Assembly: GCF_001884735.1 (NCBI RefSeq)
Contig: NZ_MJAP01000013.1
Location: 62,001 to 126,000, forward strand
DNA length: 64,000 bases
DNA from: Natronohydrobacter thiooxidans
Lineage (GTDB): Bacteria; Pseudomonadota; Alphaproteobacteria; Rhodobacterales; Rhodobacteraceae
Reading direction: 5' to 3'
Made by a program: the position numbers and the translations under genes. Of this stretch, positions 28,228 to 37,014 are shown one piece after another (within the stretch, counting starts at the first letter, position 1; each line of letters starts with the position of its first letter). The notes beneath the pieces were generated by a model, which worked only from the letters and a program-made list of their open reading frames with translations, was not told the DNA's origin and made no database searches.

Positions 28228-30696
28228 ATGCCTCTGATCCGCATCCTTGCGCTGGCACTGATCTGTGCGCTTTCGGGCCTTGCAACACCCGTGCAAGCGC
28301 AAGACCCTACTGCGCCCAATGGGTCCGCTTCCGCACCGGCACAGCCCACAGCGCCCGACTATGAGGCGTGGCGCAGTTTTGCGCAGCAGGCGGAGAGCCA
28401 ACTCGACGGGCGGCCGGTCACCAGCGAGCAGCTTGCAGAACTGCGGGCCCAACTCGTCGCGTACCGGACCCGGTTTCTGGCAGCGCAGGATGCCAATCAG
28501 ACCCGTATCGCCAGCCTGCGCGACCAGATCGCCGCGCTGGGGCCCGCCCCCGAAGAGGGCGCGACCGAGGCGCCGGAAATCGCCGAACGCCGGGCTGAGT
28601 TGGCAGAACAACTGACCGCGCTGCAGGCGCCGGGGATCGCGGCGCAAGAGGCGTTTCGCCGCGCGGACGGGCTGATCCGCCAGATCGACACGACCCTGCG
28701 CGAGCGCGACGCCGAAGCGCTGCTGACGCTCTGGCCCTCGCCGGTCAATCCGGTCAACTGGGTTGCAGCAGTGGATGCGGTCTGGGGGACCAGTTTCGTT
28801 CTCGGAACGCAGGTGCTCGGGGTGGTCGATGACCCGGCCCGCATGCGCGAATTGCGCTCGAACCTGCCCGTGTCGCTGCTTCTGTTGCTGGTCTCAGGCT
28901 TCGTGTTGTTGCGGGGACGGTTCTGGATCGAGCAGATTGTCGCGCGCTGGCTGAGTGATGGCAAGACGCGTCGCGGCAAACGCATTCTGGCGCGTCTGCT
29001 GTCCTTGACTCAGATCCTTGTTCCTGTGACGGCGGTCATTGCCATCAGCTTCGCGCTGGAGCTGAGTTCGCTTCTGGGAACCACCAGTGAGCCTGTCACA
29101 ACCGGGATGGTTGTTGCAGGAATGGCCTATTTCACCGCGCGCTGGGCGGGGCGGCAGATGTTCCCGGTTGAGGACGGCGCGTCGGCGCCCTTGCATCTGC
29201 CCGCGAACCGCCGCCGGGAAGGGCGTTTCTGGGCCAATATGATCGGGCTGGCCTTGGCCGTTGCCAGCCTGTTCGACGAACTCTTTCCCGTCGACACCAA
29301 TTCCGATGCGGCCAATGCCGTGCTGGCCTTCCCGGTACTTGTCTTCATCGGATTGGTGCTCTTCCGGCTCGGCATGTTGCTGGGTCAGCACAATCAGGCG
29401 ATCCGGGAAGATGAGACGCGCGTGCCCCGCTTCCTGGACCGGATGATCGCGGTACTTGGCAAGGTGCTGATGATCGTCGGTGTAGGAGCTCCGGTCTTTG
29501 CTGCGATCGGCTATGTGCAGGCGGCAGAGGCGTTGCTCTATTCCACGGTCACCTCGCTTGGGTTGATTGTTGTACTGCTCTTCCTGATGCAGCTTGACGA
29601 TGACATTTACTGCGTTGTCACCAAATCCGAGGAAGACCCGGATTCGGCGCTGATCCCGTCACTGTTCAACTTTGTTCTGGTGATCCTGTCGCTGCCGGTT
29701 TTCGCGCTGATCTGGGGGATGCGCCCCACCGAGTTGTTGGAATTCCTGCAAGTGTTGCGTGAAGGGTTCCGCATCGGGGACACGCGGATCTCGCCGACAA
29801 ATATCCTGAGCTTCGTCATTGTATTCTCGATCGGGTTTCTGGTCACACGCATCCTGCAAGGCGCGCTTGAAAGCTCGGTCCTGCCCAAGACCAAGATCGA
29901 CAAGGGCGGACAGAAAGCCATCATTTCGGGTACCGGCTATGTCGGTATCTTCATTGCGGCGCTGGTGGCGATTTCGACTGCCGGGATCGATCTGTCGGGG
30001 CTGGCGATCGTCGCGGGTGCGCTTTCGGTGGGTATCGGCTTTGGCCTGCAGAATATCGTGTCGAACTTCATCTCTGGTGTGATCCTGCTGATTGAACGCC
30101 CCGTGGCCGAAGGGGACTGGATCGAGGTGGGCGGCACAATGGGGACCGTGCGCTCGATTTCGGTGCGCTCGACCGTGATCGAGACCTTTGATCGTACCGA
30201 TGTCATCGTGCCCAATGCCGATCTGATTCAGGGAACGGTAACGAACTGGACGCGCTACAACTCGCTGGGGCGGATCTCGATCCCGGTTGGTGTGGCCTAT
30301 GGGGCGGATACGCGCAAGGTGGCGCGCATTCTCAAGGAGATCGGCGAGAATGAGCCACTGGCGTTGATTGATCCGGCGCCGCAGGTCCATTTTATGGATT
30401 TCGGCGCGGACTCGCTGAATTTCGAGTTGCGGATGGTGCTGAGTGATGTGGGTTTTGCCATGGCCGTGCGCACCGAATTGCGCCATCAGATCGTCGAGCG
30501 GTTCAAGGAAGAAGGCATCGAGATTCCCTTTGCGCAGCGCGATATCTGGCTGCGCAATCCCGAGGCCCTGCGCGGAGAAACGCCCGCGCCGGAGCCCGAG
30601 GAACCCCGCGACCCGCGCGATGCCGAGGCCCGGACCGAGATGGTGCGCGACGAGGTTCTGGATCAGACGGATAGCGATTCTGACGGCGACCGTTGA
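28228..30696 (+). CDS. Large MscS-family mechanosensitive channel (DUF3772 type)
   Basis: An 822-residue membrane channel likely to release solutes under osmotic downshock. It has a signal peptide (MPLIRILALALICALSGLATPVQA), a long periplasmic region (about 25-200) rich in Ala, Glu and Gln with coiled-coil character and a DUF3772-like segment, then about nine to ten membrane helices, and a C-terminal MscS domain: the pore-lining helix GLAIVAGALSVGIGFGLQNIVSNFISG followed by LLIERPVAEGDWIEV and the VIVPNADLI beta domain. The tail is highly charged (EPEEPRDPRDAEAR). It lies nine bases after cysK. Confidence 0.9.
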   Translation: MPLIRILALALICALSGLATPVQAQDPTAPNGSASAPAQPTAPDYEAWRSFAQQAESQLDGRPVTSEQLAELRAQLVAYRTRFLAAQDANQTRIASLRDQIAALGPAPEEGATEAPEIAERRAELAEQLTALQAPGIAAQEAFRRADGLIRQIDTTLRERDAEALLTLWPSPVNPVNWVAAVDAVWGTSFVLGTQVLGVVDDPARMRELRSNLPVSLLLLLVSGFVLLRGRFWIEQIVARWLSDGKTRRGKRILARLLSLTQILVPVTAVIAISFALELSSLLGTTSEPVTTGMVVAGMAYFTARWAGRQMFPVEDGASAPLHLPANRRREGRFWANMIGLALAVASLFDELFPVDTNSDAANAVLAFPVLVFIGLVLFRLGMLLGQHNQAIREDETRVPRFLDRMIAVLGKVLMIVGVGAPVFAAIGYVQAAEALLYSTVTSLGLIVVLLFLMQLDDDIYCVVTKSEEDPDSALIPSLFNFVLVILSLPVFALIWGMRPTELLEFLQVLREGFRIGDTRISPTNILSFVIVFSIGFLVTRILQGALESSVLPKTKIDKGGQKAIISGTGYVGIFIAALVAISTAGIDLSGLAIVAGALSVGIGFGLQNIVSNFISGVILLIERPVAEGDWIEVGGTMGTVRSISVRSTVIETFDRTDVIVPNADLIQGTVTNWTRYNSLGRISIPVGVAYGADTRKVARILKEIGENEPLALIDPAPQVHFMDFGADSLNFELRMVLSDVGFAMAVRTELRHQIVERFKEEGIEIPFAQRDIWLRNPEALRGETPAPEPEEPRDPRDAEARTEMVRDEVLDQTDSDSDGDR

Positions 30697-30840
30697 GCCC
30701 GGGGCTGTGTGCGATCAAGCGATGGGGGCATATTGAAAACAAGGAGGTTTCCTTGCCCCACAGGCCGGATGAACCCCTGCGAGCCGCAGATCTGAGTCAT
30801 CGTCTCAGGCGCGAGCAGGCGCATTGCTTGTGCGCCGGTT

Positions 30841-31302
30841 TCAGCCTCTGGAAATCTCTTCCAGACGGTCACGCGACAATTCTCCGGGCACGATGGTGAT
30901 CGGGATCGGCAGGCTGCCCGAACTGCGCGCAAGCTGCGTGACCAGCGGTCCCGGCGAATTGCCCTCGGTCCCGGCCCCCAGCACCAGAATTCCGATTTCC
31001 GGGTCTTCCGCGATCTGGGCGAGGATTTCATCCACGGGCTCGCCTTCGCGGATCACCAGTTCGGGGTTGATGCCTTGCCGGTCGCGCATCCATTTGGCGA
31101 AGACCTCGAAATGCGCCTCGATCCGCTCGCGTGCTTCGGCCCGCATCAGATCCGCGACCCCGGCCCAGCCCTGAAATTCCTCGGGCGAGACGATGGACAG
31201 GATCTGTACCTGTTCGCCCGTGCGCGCGGCCCGCAAGGCGGCGAAACGCATCGCATTCAGACATTCGCGGCTGTCGTCGAGGATCACCAGAAACTTGCGC
31301 AT
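30841..31302 (-). CDS. Universal stress protein
   Basis: A 153-residue UspA-family protein: RKFLVILDDSRECLNAMRFAALRAA at the N-terminus and a C-terminal GAGTEGNSPGPLVTQL then PITIVPG, which resembles the nucleotide-binding loop of ATP-binding family members though it is not a perfect match. The second of two tandem ATGs is chosen because AAGGGG is then five bases away. It follows the response regulator on the same strand after 64 bases; a perfect GCGCCA-TAT-TGGCGC palindrome at 31328-31342 lies in that gap. Co-location with a two-component pair suggests it belongs to the same regulon. Confidence 0.85.
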   Translation of the reverse strand: MRKFLVILDDSRECLNAMRFAALRAARTGEQVQILSIVSPEEFQGWAGVADLMRAEARERIEAHFEVFAKWMRDRQGINPELVIREGEPVDEILAQIAEDPEIGILVLGAGTEGNSPGPLVTQLARSSGSLPIPITIVPGELSRDRLEEISRG

Positions 31303-31327
31303 CATTGCCCCTTGAACCGGCTCAATC

Positions 31328-31342
31328 GCGCCATATTGGCGC
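31328..31342. promoter_or_regulatory. Palindrome upstream of the universal stress gene
   Basis: GCGCCA-TAT-TGGCGC, a perfect 6-base inverted repeat, lies between the response-regulator stop and the stress-protein start, 26 bases before the latter. It may be a small processing hairpin in the joint transcript or an operator. It is not followed by a T run. Confidence 0.3.
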
Positions 31343-31366
31343 AAGCCTGCAGGACTGTAAACTGTT

Positions 31367-32071
31367 TCAGCCCCAGCTCACATCGCCCAGAAAGATATAG
31401 CCCGCGCCGTAGATGGTCTTGATCAGGCGTGGATTGCGCGGGTCTTCCCCCAGTTTGGTGCGCAGCCGCGAGATCCGTACATCCATCGCGCGGTCAAAAC
31501 TCTCGCCCGCAGCACCCCCCAGCGCATCGAGCATCTGCGTGCGCGAGATCAGTCGCTTGGGGCTTTCCAGAAACAGCCGCAGCACTTCGCCCTCGGCATG
31601 GCTGAAGGGGATTTCCGGGCCCTCGTCTGGGATCAGCGCGTAGCGGTCGAATTCCGCCACCCAGCCGTTGAACCGCGCGCGGCTGGTGCGCGCTTCGGGC
31701 TGGGGCGCAGGTTTGCGCAGGCGCGCGCGGATCCGCGCCACGACCTCGGCCGGATCGAAGGGCTTGATGATATAGTCATCCGCCCCCAGTTCCAGCCCTG
31801 TTACCCGGTCCTGCACCTGCGCGCGCCCCGAAATGATGATGATCGTCGCCCCCGATTCCAGTGCCAGGCGATGCACCAGCGCCAGCCCGTCGCGATCCGG
31901 CAGGCCCAGATCGACCAGACAGACATCCGGTGTCATGCGGCGCAAAGCTGCCTCGAACTCGGTCGCGCGCCCGAAGCTTGAGGTCTGAAACCCCGCCTCC
32001 TGCAGCGCGGTCGAGAGCACCTGACGGATTTCCGGCTCATCGTCCAGAATGGCGATATGGGGCTGGCTCAT
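31367..32071 (-). CDS. OmpR/PhoB-type response regulator
   Basis: A 234-residue transcription regulator. Receiver domain: acidic pocket Asp10/Asp11, phosphoacceptor Asp54 in CLVDLGLP, Ser81 and Lys103. The C-terminal winged-helix domain (about 135-230) carries FSHAEGEVLRLFLESP, SRTQMLDAL, RAMDVRISRLRTKLG and the terminal hairpin IKTIYGAGYIFLG. The start overlaps the kinase stop as ATGA, so the pair is translationally coupled and almost surely a cognate pair. The likely target is the divergent synthetase/ABC operon, judged from position only. Confidence 0.93.
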   Translation of the reverse strand: MSQPHIAILDDEPEIRQVLSTALQEAGFQTSSFGRATEFEAALRRMTPDVCLVDLGLPDRDGLALVHRLALESGATIIIISGRAQVQDRVTGLELGADDYIIKPFDPAEVVARIRARLRKPAPQPEARTSRARFNGWVAEFDRYALIPDEGPEIPFSHAEGEVLRLFLESPKRLISRTQMLDALGGAAGESFDRAMDVRISRLRTKLGEDPRNPRLIKTIYGAGYIFLGDVSWG

Positions 32072-33990
32072 GGCATGGTCTCCAGCGCGATGCGCAGATC
32101 GTTCAGGGTAAAGGGCTTCGGCAGGACCGGGAATTCGGCGCGGGCATCGGCATGCAGCGAATCCGTGGCGGGCAGGGCGGTCATCAGATGCAGCCGTGTC
32201 ATGCCACGCGCGCGGCAGGCCCGCAACAGATCAAGCCCCGAGGCGCCATTGCCCAGATTGATATCCGACAGCACCAGATCAAGGCCGGGCAGGTCGAGAA
32301 GCGAAAGCGCCTCGTCATGGCTTGCGGCCTCGATCACCGAATGGCCCAGATCGCGCAGCATCTGGCGGACGGATTCGCGGATCGCATCGGTGTCCTCGAC
32401 CAGCAGCACCATACCGCCCGCGCTTTCGCTGCGGGGGGCGGCAGGCTTATAGGGCAGGCGCAGCGTCACTTCTGCGCCGCCCTGCGCGCGATTGCCCAGC
32501 CGGACGGTTCCGCCGGAAAGCGTGATCTGGTCATAGACCATCGCCAGCCCCAGCCCGGTGCCTGCGCTACCCTTGGTCGTGAAAAACGGGTCCATGGCAC
32601 GGTTGAGCGCGGCCTCGCTGAACCCGGTGCCGGTATCGGTCACAGTCAGTTCCAGCCATGTATCCCCCAGCTTGCGGGCGCTGACAGAAATCTCGCCGCC
32701 GCGCCCTGCCAGCGCGTCGCGGGCGTTCAGGATCAGGTTCAGCAGGCTGTCCTGCAGCACGCCCTGATCCAGCATCAGCGACGGCAGATCGTCGATGCTG
32801 ACATGCACAGCGATATCCGGCGGCAGGGCGGGGCCTGCCATGAGCTGCAGATCCCCCAGCAGGGCTGCAAGATCGGTCGGCTGCAGGCGCATCTCGCGCG
32901 CGCCGGACATGGTGGCGATGCGTTCCAGTAACACGCCGCCGCGCCGGGCTGCGGCAATCGTGGACTGAACCGCCTGCAGGATCTGTTCGGGCAGATCCGT
33001 GCGGCGGGCCAACTGGCCCTGCAGCCCCAGAATGATGGTCAGCAGATTGCCGAAATCATGCGCCAGTCCCGAGGACAGCTGCGCCGCCAGCTCCCGCTTG
33101 CGCGTCTGCGCAAGCGCGGCGCGGGCCTGTGCTTCCTCGGTGACATCCATCGACATGACGTAGATGCCGTTGATCGGACCAGTCCCCAACCGGTCAGGTG
33201 TCAGCGCCAGCCGGATGCGGCGGCCGCTCTCTTCATGGGTGAATTCCTGCACCAGATTCTCGCCCTCCAGAACACGCTCCAGCCAAGGGTTGATCTGGTC
33301 GAAGACGGCCCCGAGCGCCTCGCGCGCGCTCAGCCCCACGATATTCTGCGGCAGGCCCGGAAAGACCGATGACAGCCGCCGGTTCGAGAATGTGTAGCGC
33401 AATTCGCGGTCCAGATGCGCGATATGGGCGGGCATCATCTCGGTGGTCAGGCGGGTGCGGGCCTCCATCTCGGTCAATTCGCGCTTGGCCTGTTCCAGCG
33501 CGGCATTGGAGGCGGCCAGCGCCCGGTTGGTCTGGGCGAGCCGCTCGGCATGGGCCAGAACCTCGCTGGTCAGTTCCTCGGAATGGGCCTGCAACAGCCG
33601 TTCCTGCAGTTTCACTTCGGTGATGTCGGTATAGACCGTGACCCAGCCACCCTGCGGCAGGGGCGCGCCTTCGACGCTGATCCAGCGGCCATTGGCGCGT
33701 TCGCGTTCCATGTAATGCGGCACGAAAGCGCGCGCGGCCTCGACGCGGATGCGTACAGCATCCTCGATATCCTCGACCGCGCCATATTCGCCGCGTGTCA
33801 CCAGATAGCGGATCGTGTCCTCGAAGGCCGCACCGGGTTGGGCGAGAGCATCGGGCAGGTCGAACATGGTCTGATAACGACGGTTGCTGACCGAGAGCCG
33901 CAAATCGCTGTCGAAGATCGACAGCGCCTGCTGGATCATGTTGAGCCCCGCGCCCATCAGCTTGATGCGGGTTTCTTCCTGCACTGCCAT
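32068..33990 (-). CDS. Hybrid PAS sensor histidine kinase with receiver domain
   Basis: A 640-residue kinase without membrane segments, so a cytoplasmic sensor. Domains in order: PAS_7-type domain (about 18-128, with FDLPDAL and TRGEYG), coiled coil (130-180), second PAS (about 183-290), HisKA with His311 in GLAHDFGNLL, HATPase with Asn422, DTGTGF (452-456) and TGLGLAM, and a C-terminal receiver with acidic residues 532-535, Asp576 and Lys625. The H-box has Gly where related hybrid kinases often have Asn (HDFNNLL). The terminal receiver and the separate OmpR-type partner imply two phosphoacceptors. GGGAGAG precedes the ATG. The signal is unknown, possibly an internal metabolite of the neighbouring pathway. 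Confidence 0.92.
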   Translation of the reverse strand: MAVQEETRIKLMGAGLNMIQQALSIFDSDLRLSVSNRRYQTMFDLPDALAQPGAAFEDTIRYLVTRGEYGAVEDIEDAVRIRVEAARAFVPHYMERERANGRWISVEGAPLPQGGWVTVYTDITEVKLQERLLQAHSEELTSEVLAHAERLAQTNRALAASNAALEQAKRELTEMEARTRLTTEMMPAHIAHLDRELRYTFSNRRLSSVFPGLPQNIVGLSAREALGAVFDQINPWLERVLEGENLVQEFTHEESGRRIRLALTPDRLGTGPINGIYVMSMDVTEEAQARAALAQTRKRELAAQLSSGLAHDFGNLLTIILGLQGQLARRTDLPEQILQAVQSTIAAARRGGVLLERIATMSGAREMRLQPTDLAALLGDLQLMAGPALPPDIAVHVSIDDLPSLMLDQGVLQDSLLNLILNARDALAGRGGEISVSARKLGDTWLELTVTDTGTGFSEAALNRAMDPFFTTKGSAGTGLGLAMVYDQITLSGGTVRLGNRAQGGAEVTLRLPYKPAAPRSESAGGMVLLVEDTDAIRESVRQMLRDLGHSVIEAASHDEALSLLDLPGLDLVLSDINLGNGASGLDLLRACRARGMTRLHLMTALPATDSLHADARAEFPVLPKPFTLNDLRIALETMP

Positions 33991-34057
33991 TACTCTCTCC
34001 CTTGTGCCCAGATGCTAGCGGGGACCGGGGCGCAGGAAAAGCTCTGAGAACGCGCCG

Positions 34058-34070
34058 TTACAATTTGTAA
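34058..34070. promoter_or_regulatory. Perfect palindrome in the kinase/synthetase divergent region
   Basis: TTACAA-T-TTGTAA lies between the divergent kinase and acyl-CoA synthetase genes, 106 bases before the synthetase start and 68 bases before the kinase start. The stretch is notably poorer in GC than its surroundings. Its symmetry and place make it a good candidate operator, either for the adjacent response regulator or for a separate repressor. Confidence 0.5.
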
Positions 34071-34175
34071 GGATTGGGTAAAACTAGGGCAAGAATCGCG
34101 CCCGCAGATAGGCGCAGGGAGACGGGCAGGACGCGAGGAGGCGTATCTGCCCCATACACCAAGAGGAGGAGCCCC

Positions 34176-36146
34176 GTGAGCACCACGGAGACGCTGGGAG
34201 ACTTGTGTTCCATACCGGCGCTGCTTGCGCGCAATGCGAAACGCTATGGCATGCAGGCGGCCTATCGCGAAAAGGAATTCGGCATCTGGCAGGCCTGGAC
34301 CTGGGCCGAGACGCAGGCCGAGGTGCGCGCCATGGCGCTGGGGTTTCTGGTTCTGGGGATGCGCGAGGGCGATTACGTCGCCATCATCGGACGCAACCGG
34401 CCCGCGCTCTACTGGGCCATGGTCGCGGCGCAATCGGTGGGGGCGATTCCGGTGCCGCTCTATCAGGACGCTGTGGCCGAAGAGATGGCCTATGTTCTGG
34501 ACCATTGCGGCGCCCGGTTTGTCATCTGCGGCGATCAGGAACAGGTCGACAAGGTGCTGGAAGTGCAGGAAAAAGTCACCTGCATTGAGGAAATCGCCTA
34601 TCTCGACAAGCGCGGTATGCGCAAATACGACCACAGCCACATGAACTGGCTGCAGGATGTGATGCGCGAGGGGCGCGCGGCAGAAACCCGGCTGGGGGCG
34701 GACCTGGACCAGCGCATCGCCGCGCTCACGCTCGATCATACCTGCGTCATGCTCTACACTTCGGGGACGACCGGCAAGCCCAAGGGCGTGGTGCTGTCGA
34801 ACCGCAATATCATCGTGACCTCGAAGAATTCTTCCGAGTTCGACAATCTGCGCGCCGGTGACGAGATTCTGGCATATCTGCCAATGGCTTGGGTGGGGGA
34901 CTTCATCTTTGCGATCGGGCAGGCCTATTGGACCGGCTTTTGCGTGAACTGCCCGGAATCGGCGCAGACCATGCTGACCGACCTGCGCGAAATCGGGCCG
35001 ACCTACTATTTCGCCCCGCCGCGCGTGTTCGAGAACATGCTGACCACGGTCATGATCCGGATGGAGGACGCATCCCCCCTCAAGCGCAGGATCTTCAACC
35101 ATTTCATGAGCTTCGCGCGCGAAGTTGGTCCAAAGCTGCTGGACGGCAAGCCTGTCGGGCCCGGCGCGAAGCTGAAATATGCGCTTGGCAATCTGCTGGT
35201 CTATGGCCCGTTGAAAGACACGCTCGGCCTGCGCCGCATCCGCGTGGCCTATACGGCGGGCGAAGCGATTGGCCCCGAGATTTTCGATTTCTACCGCTCG
35301 CTGGGGATTAACCTGAAACAGCTTTACGGCCAGACCGAAGCAAGCGTGTTCATCACCCAGCAACCCGATGGCGAGGTACGCTCGGATACTGTGGGCGTGC
35401 CCTCGCCGGGGGTTGAAGTGCGCATCGCCGAGAGTGGCGAAGTGTTCTACCGCTCGCCCGGCACTTTCGAGAGCTATTACAAGAACCCCGAAAGCACGGC
35501 GTCCACCAAAGATGCCGAAGGCTGGGTCGCGACGGGCGATGCCGGATTTTTCGAGGAAGGGTCCGGCCATCTGCGCATCATCGACCGCGCCAAGGATGTG
35601 GGCAAGATGGCCGATGGCAGCCTATTCGCGCCGAAATATGTCGAGAACAAGCTGAAATTCTTCCCCAATATTCTGGAAGCCGTGGTCTTTGGCAATGATC
35701 GCGACCGCTGCGTGGCCTTCATCAATATCGACCTGACGGCGGTGGGCTCATGGGCCGAGCGCAACAATATCGCCTATTCCAGCTATCAGGAACTGGCGGG
35801 CCTCAAGCGCGTGCTGGATACGATCCAAGAGCATGTCGAGCAGGTCAATCAAAGCGTGGCGCAGGACAAGATGCTCTCGGGCTGCCAGATCCACCGTTTT
35901 CTGGTGCTGCATAAGGAGCTGGACGCCGATGACGGCGAGATGACCCGCACCCGCAAGGTGCGTCGCCGGATCGTCGAGGAGAAATTCGCCGATCTGATCG
36001 ACGCGCTCTATGCGGGCAAGGACAGCATCTATACCGAGACCGAAGTCACCTATGAGGACGGGCGCAAGGGCAAGCTGAAAGCGACGCTGGAATTGCGCGA
36101 TGCCAGGGTCTTCGGCCAACCCGCTGCCCGGATGGCGGCGGAATGA
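34176..36146 (+). CDS. Long-chain-type acyl-CoA synthetase (AMP-forming)
   Basis: Adenylates a carboxylic acid and transfers it to CoA. The GTG start at 34176 follows AGGAGGAG and gives 656 residues. Core motifs are intact: the phosphate loop YTSGTTGKPKG at about residues 192-202, YGQTEASVF (about 387), GWVATGDAGFFEEG (about 450) and the hinge IDRAKDVGK, where long-chain synthetases have a similar sequence. Size and motifs match the FadD15/long-chain group rather than acetyl-CoA synthetase. It opens the operon ahead of a LIV-type ABC importer and overlaps the next gene's first possible ATG by four bases. The acid activated is unknown. Confidence 0.9.
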   Translation: MSTTETLGDLCSIPALLARNAKRYGMQAAYREKEFGIWQAWTWAETQAEVRAMALGFLVLGMREGDYVAIIGRNRPALYWAMVAAQSVGAIPVPLYQDAVAEEMAYVLDHCGARFVICGDQEQVDKVLEVQEKVTCIEEIAYLDKRGMRKYDHSHMNWLQDVMREGRAAETRLGADLDQRIAALTLDHTCVMLYTSGTTGKPKGVVLSNRNIIVTSKNSSEFDNLRAGDEILAYLPMAWVGDFIFAIGQAYWTGFCVNCPESAQTMLTDLREIGPTYYFAPPRVFENMLTTVMIRMEDASPLKRRIFNHFMSFAREVGPKLLDGKPVGPGAKLKYALGNLLVYGPLKDTLGLRRIRVAYTAGEAIGPEIFDFYRSLGINLKQLYGQTEASVFITQQPDGEVRSDTVGVPSPGVEVRIAESGEVFYRSPGTFESYYKNPESTASTKDAEGWVATGDAGFFEEGSGHLRIIDRAKDVGKMADGSLFAPKYVENKLKFFPNILEAVVFGNDRDRCVAFINIDLTAVGSWAERNNIAYSSYQELAGLKRVLDTIQEHVEQVNQSVAQDKMLSGCQIHRFLVLHKELDADDGEMTRTRKVRRRIVEEKFADLIDALYAGKDSIYTETEVTYEDGRKGKLKATLELRDARVFGQPAARMAAE

Positions 36147-36163
36147 GCGGGAAGGGAGGGGAC

Positions 36164-36988
36164 ATGCTCGATACACAGTCAGACGAGGGCTACATCACGG
36201 CGGACGGTCGCAAGATCGGCGGTGTGGCCATGGAGATGCGCAACATCACCCTGCGTTTCGGCGGTGTGGTCGCGATCAAGGATATCAGCTTCGATATCCG
36301 CTGGGGCGAGATCCGCGCGATCATCGGGCCGAATGGCGCGGGCAAATCGTCGATGCTGAACGTGATCTCGGGCTTCTATCACCCGCAAGAGGGCGAGGTG
36401 ATCTACAAGGGCTACAAGCGTCCGAAGATGAAGCCCTATCAGGTCGCGCGGCAAGGGATTGCGCGCACCTTTCAGAATATCGCGCTGTTTGAAGGCATGT
36501 CGGTGCTCGACAATATCATGACGGGCCGCATGCATCACATGAAGGCCAATATGCTGCAACAGGCGCTTTGGTGGGGCCGGGCGAGCCGCGAGGAAGACGA
36601 GAACCGCGAACAGGTCGAGAAGATCATCGACTTTCTGGAAATCCAGCATATCCGCAAGACGCCCGTCGCGCGGCTGCCTTACGGGTTGAAAAAACGCGTG
36701 GAACTGGCGCGTGCGCTGGCGGCCGAACCCTCGATCCTGCTGCTGGACGAGCCGATGGCGGGCATGAATGTCGAAGAAAAAGAGGACATGTGCCGCTTCA
36801 TTCTGGATGTGAATGACGAATTTGGCACGACCACTGTGCTGATCGAGCACGATATGGGCGTGGTCATGGACCTGTCCGACCGCGTGGTGGTCATGGATTA
36901 CGGCAAGAAGATCGGCGACGGCACCCCTGACGAGGTGCGGGGCAATGAAGATGTGATCCGCGCTTATCTGGGGGTCTCGCATGACTGA
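36164..36988 (+). CDS. LIV-type ABC transporter ATPase (LivG-like)
   Basis: One of two ATPases of a branched-chain-amino-acid-type importer. It has Walker A GPNGAGKSS (residues 55-63), the HAAT-family signature region with the degenerate LPYGLKKRVELARA in place of LSGGQ, Walker B ILLLDEPMAGM, and the switch histidine in LIEHDMGVVMD. With the start at 36164 (GGGAGGGG before it) it has 274 residues; the ATG at 36143 overlapping the synthetase stop would add seven. LivG-type length and the LIEHDM ending separate it from the LivF-type gene downstream. Confidence 0.9.
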   Translation: MLDTQSDEGYITADGRKIGGVAMEMRNITLRFGGVVAIKDISFDIRWGEIRAIIGPNGAGKSSMLNVISGFYHPQEGEVIYKGYKRPKMKPYQVARQGIARTFQNIALFEGMSVLDNIMTGRMHHMKANMLQQALWWGRASREEDENREQVEKIIDFLEIQHIRKTPVARLPYGLKKRVELARALAAEPSILLLDEPMAGMNVEEKEDMCRFILDVNDEFGTTTVLIEHDMGVVMDLSDRVVVMDYGKKIGDGTPDEVRGNEDVIRAYLGVSHD

Positions 36989-37014
36989 TCTGACATTCAA
37001 AGGGGGCGCGCGCC

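Noticed and set aside
30753..30899. Possible small gene with a strong AAGGAGG site and a TTG start after the MscS-type gene
   Set aside because: The 48-residue product has no recognisable feature and its last third is antisense to the universal stress gene; AAGGA-GGTT-TCCTT also forms a hairpin, so the apparent ribosome site is more likely part of a transcript-end structure.
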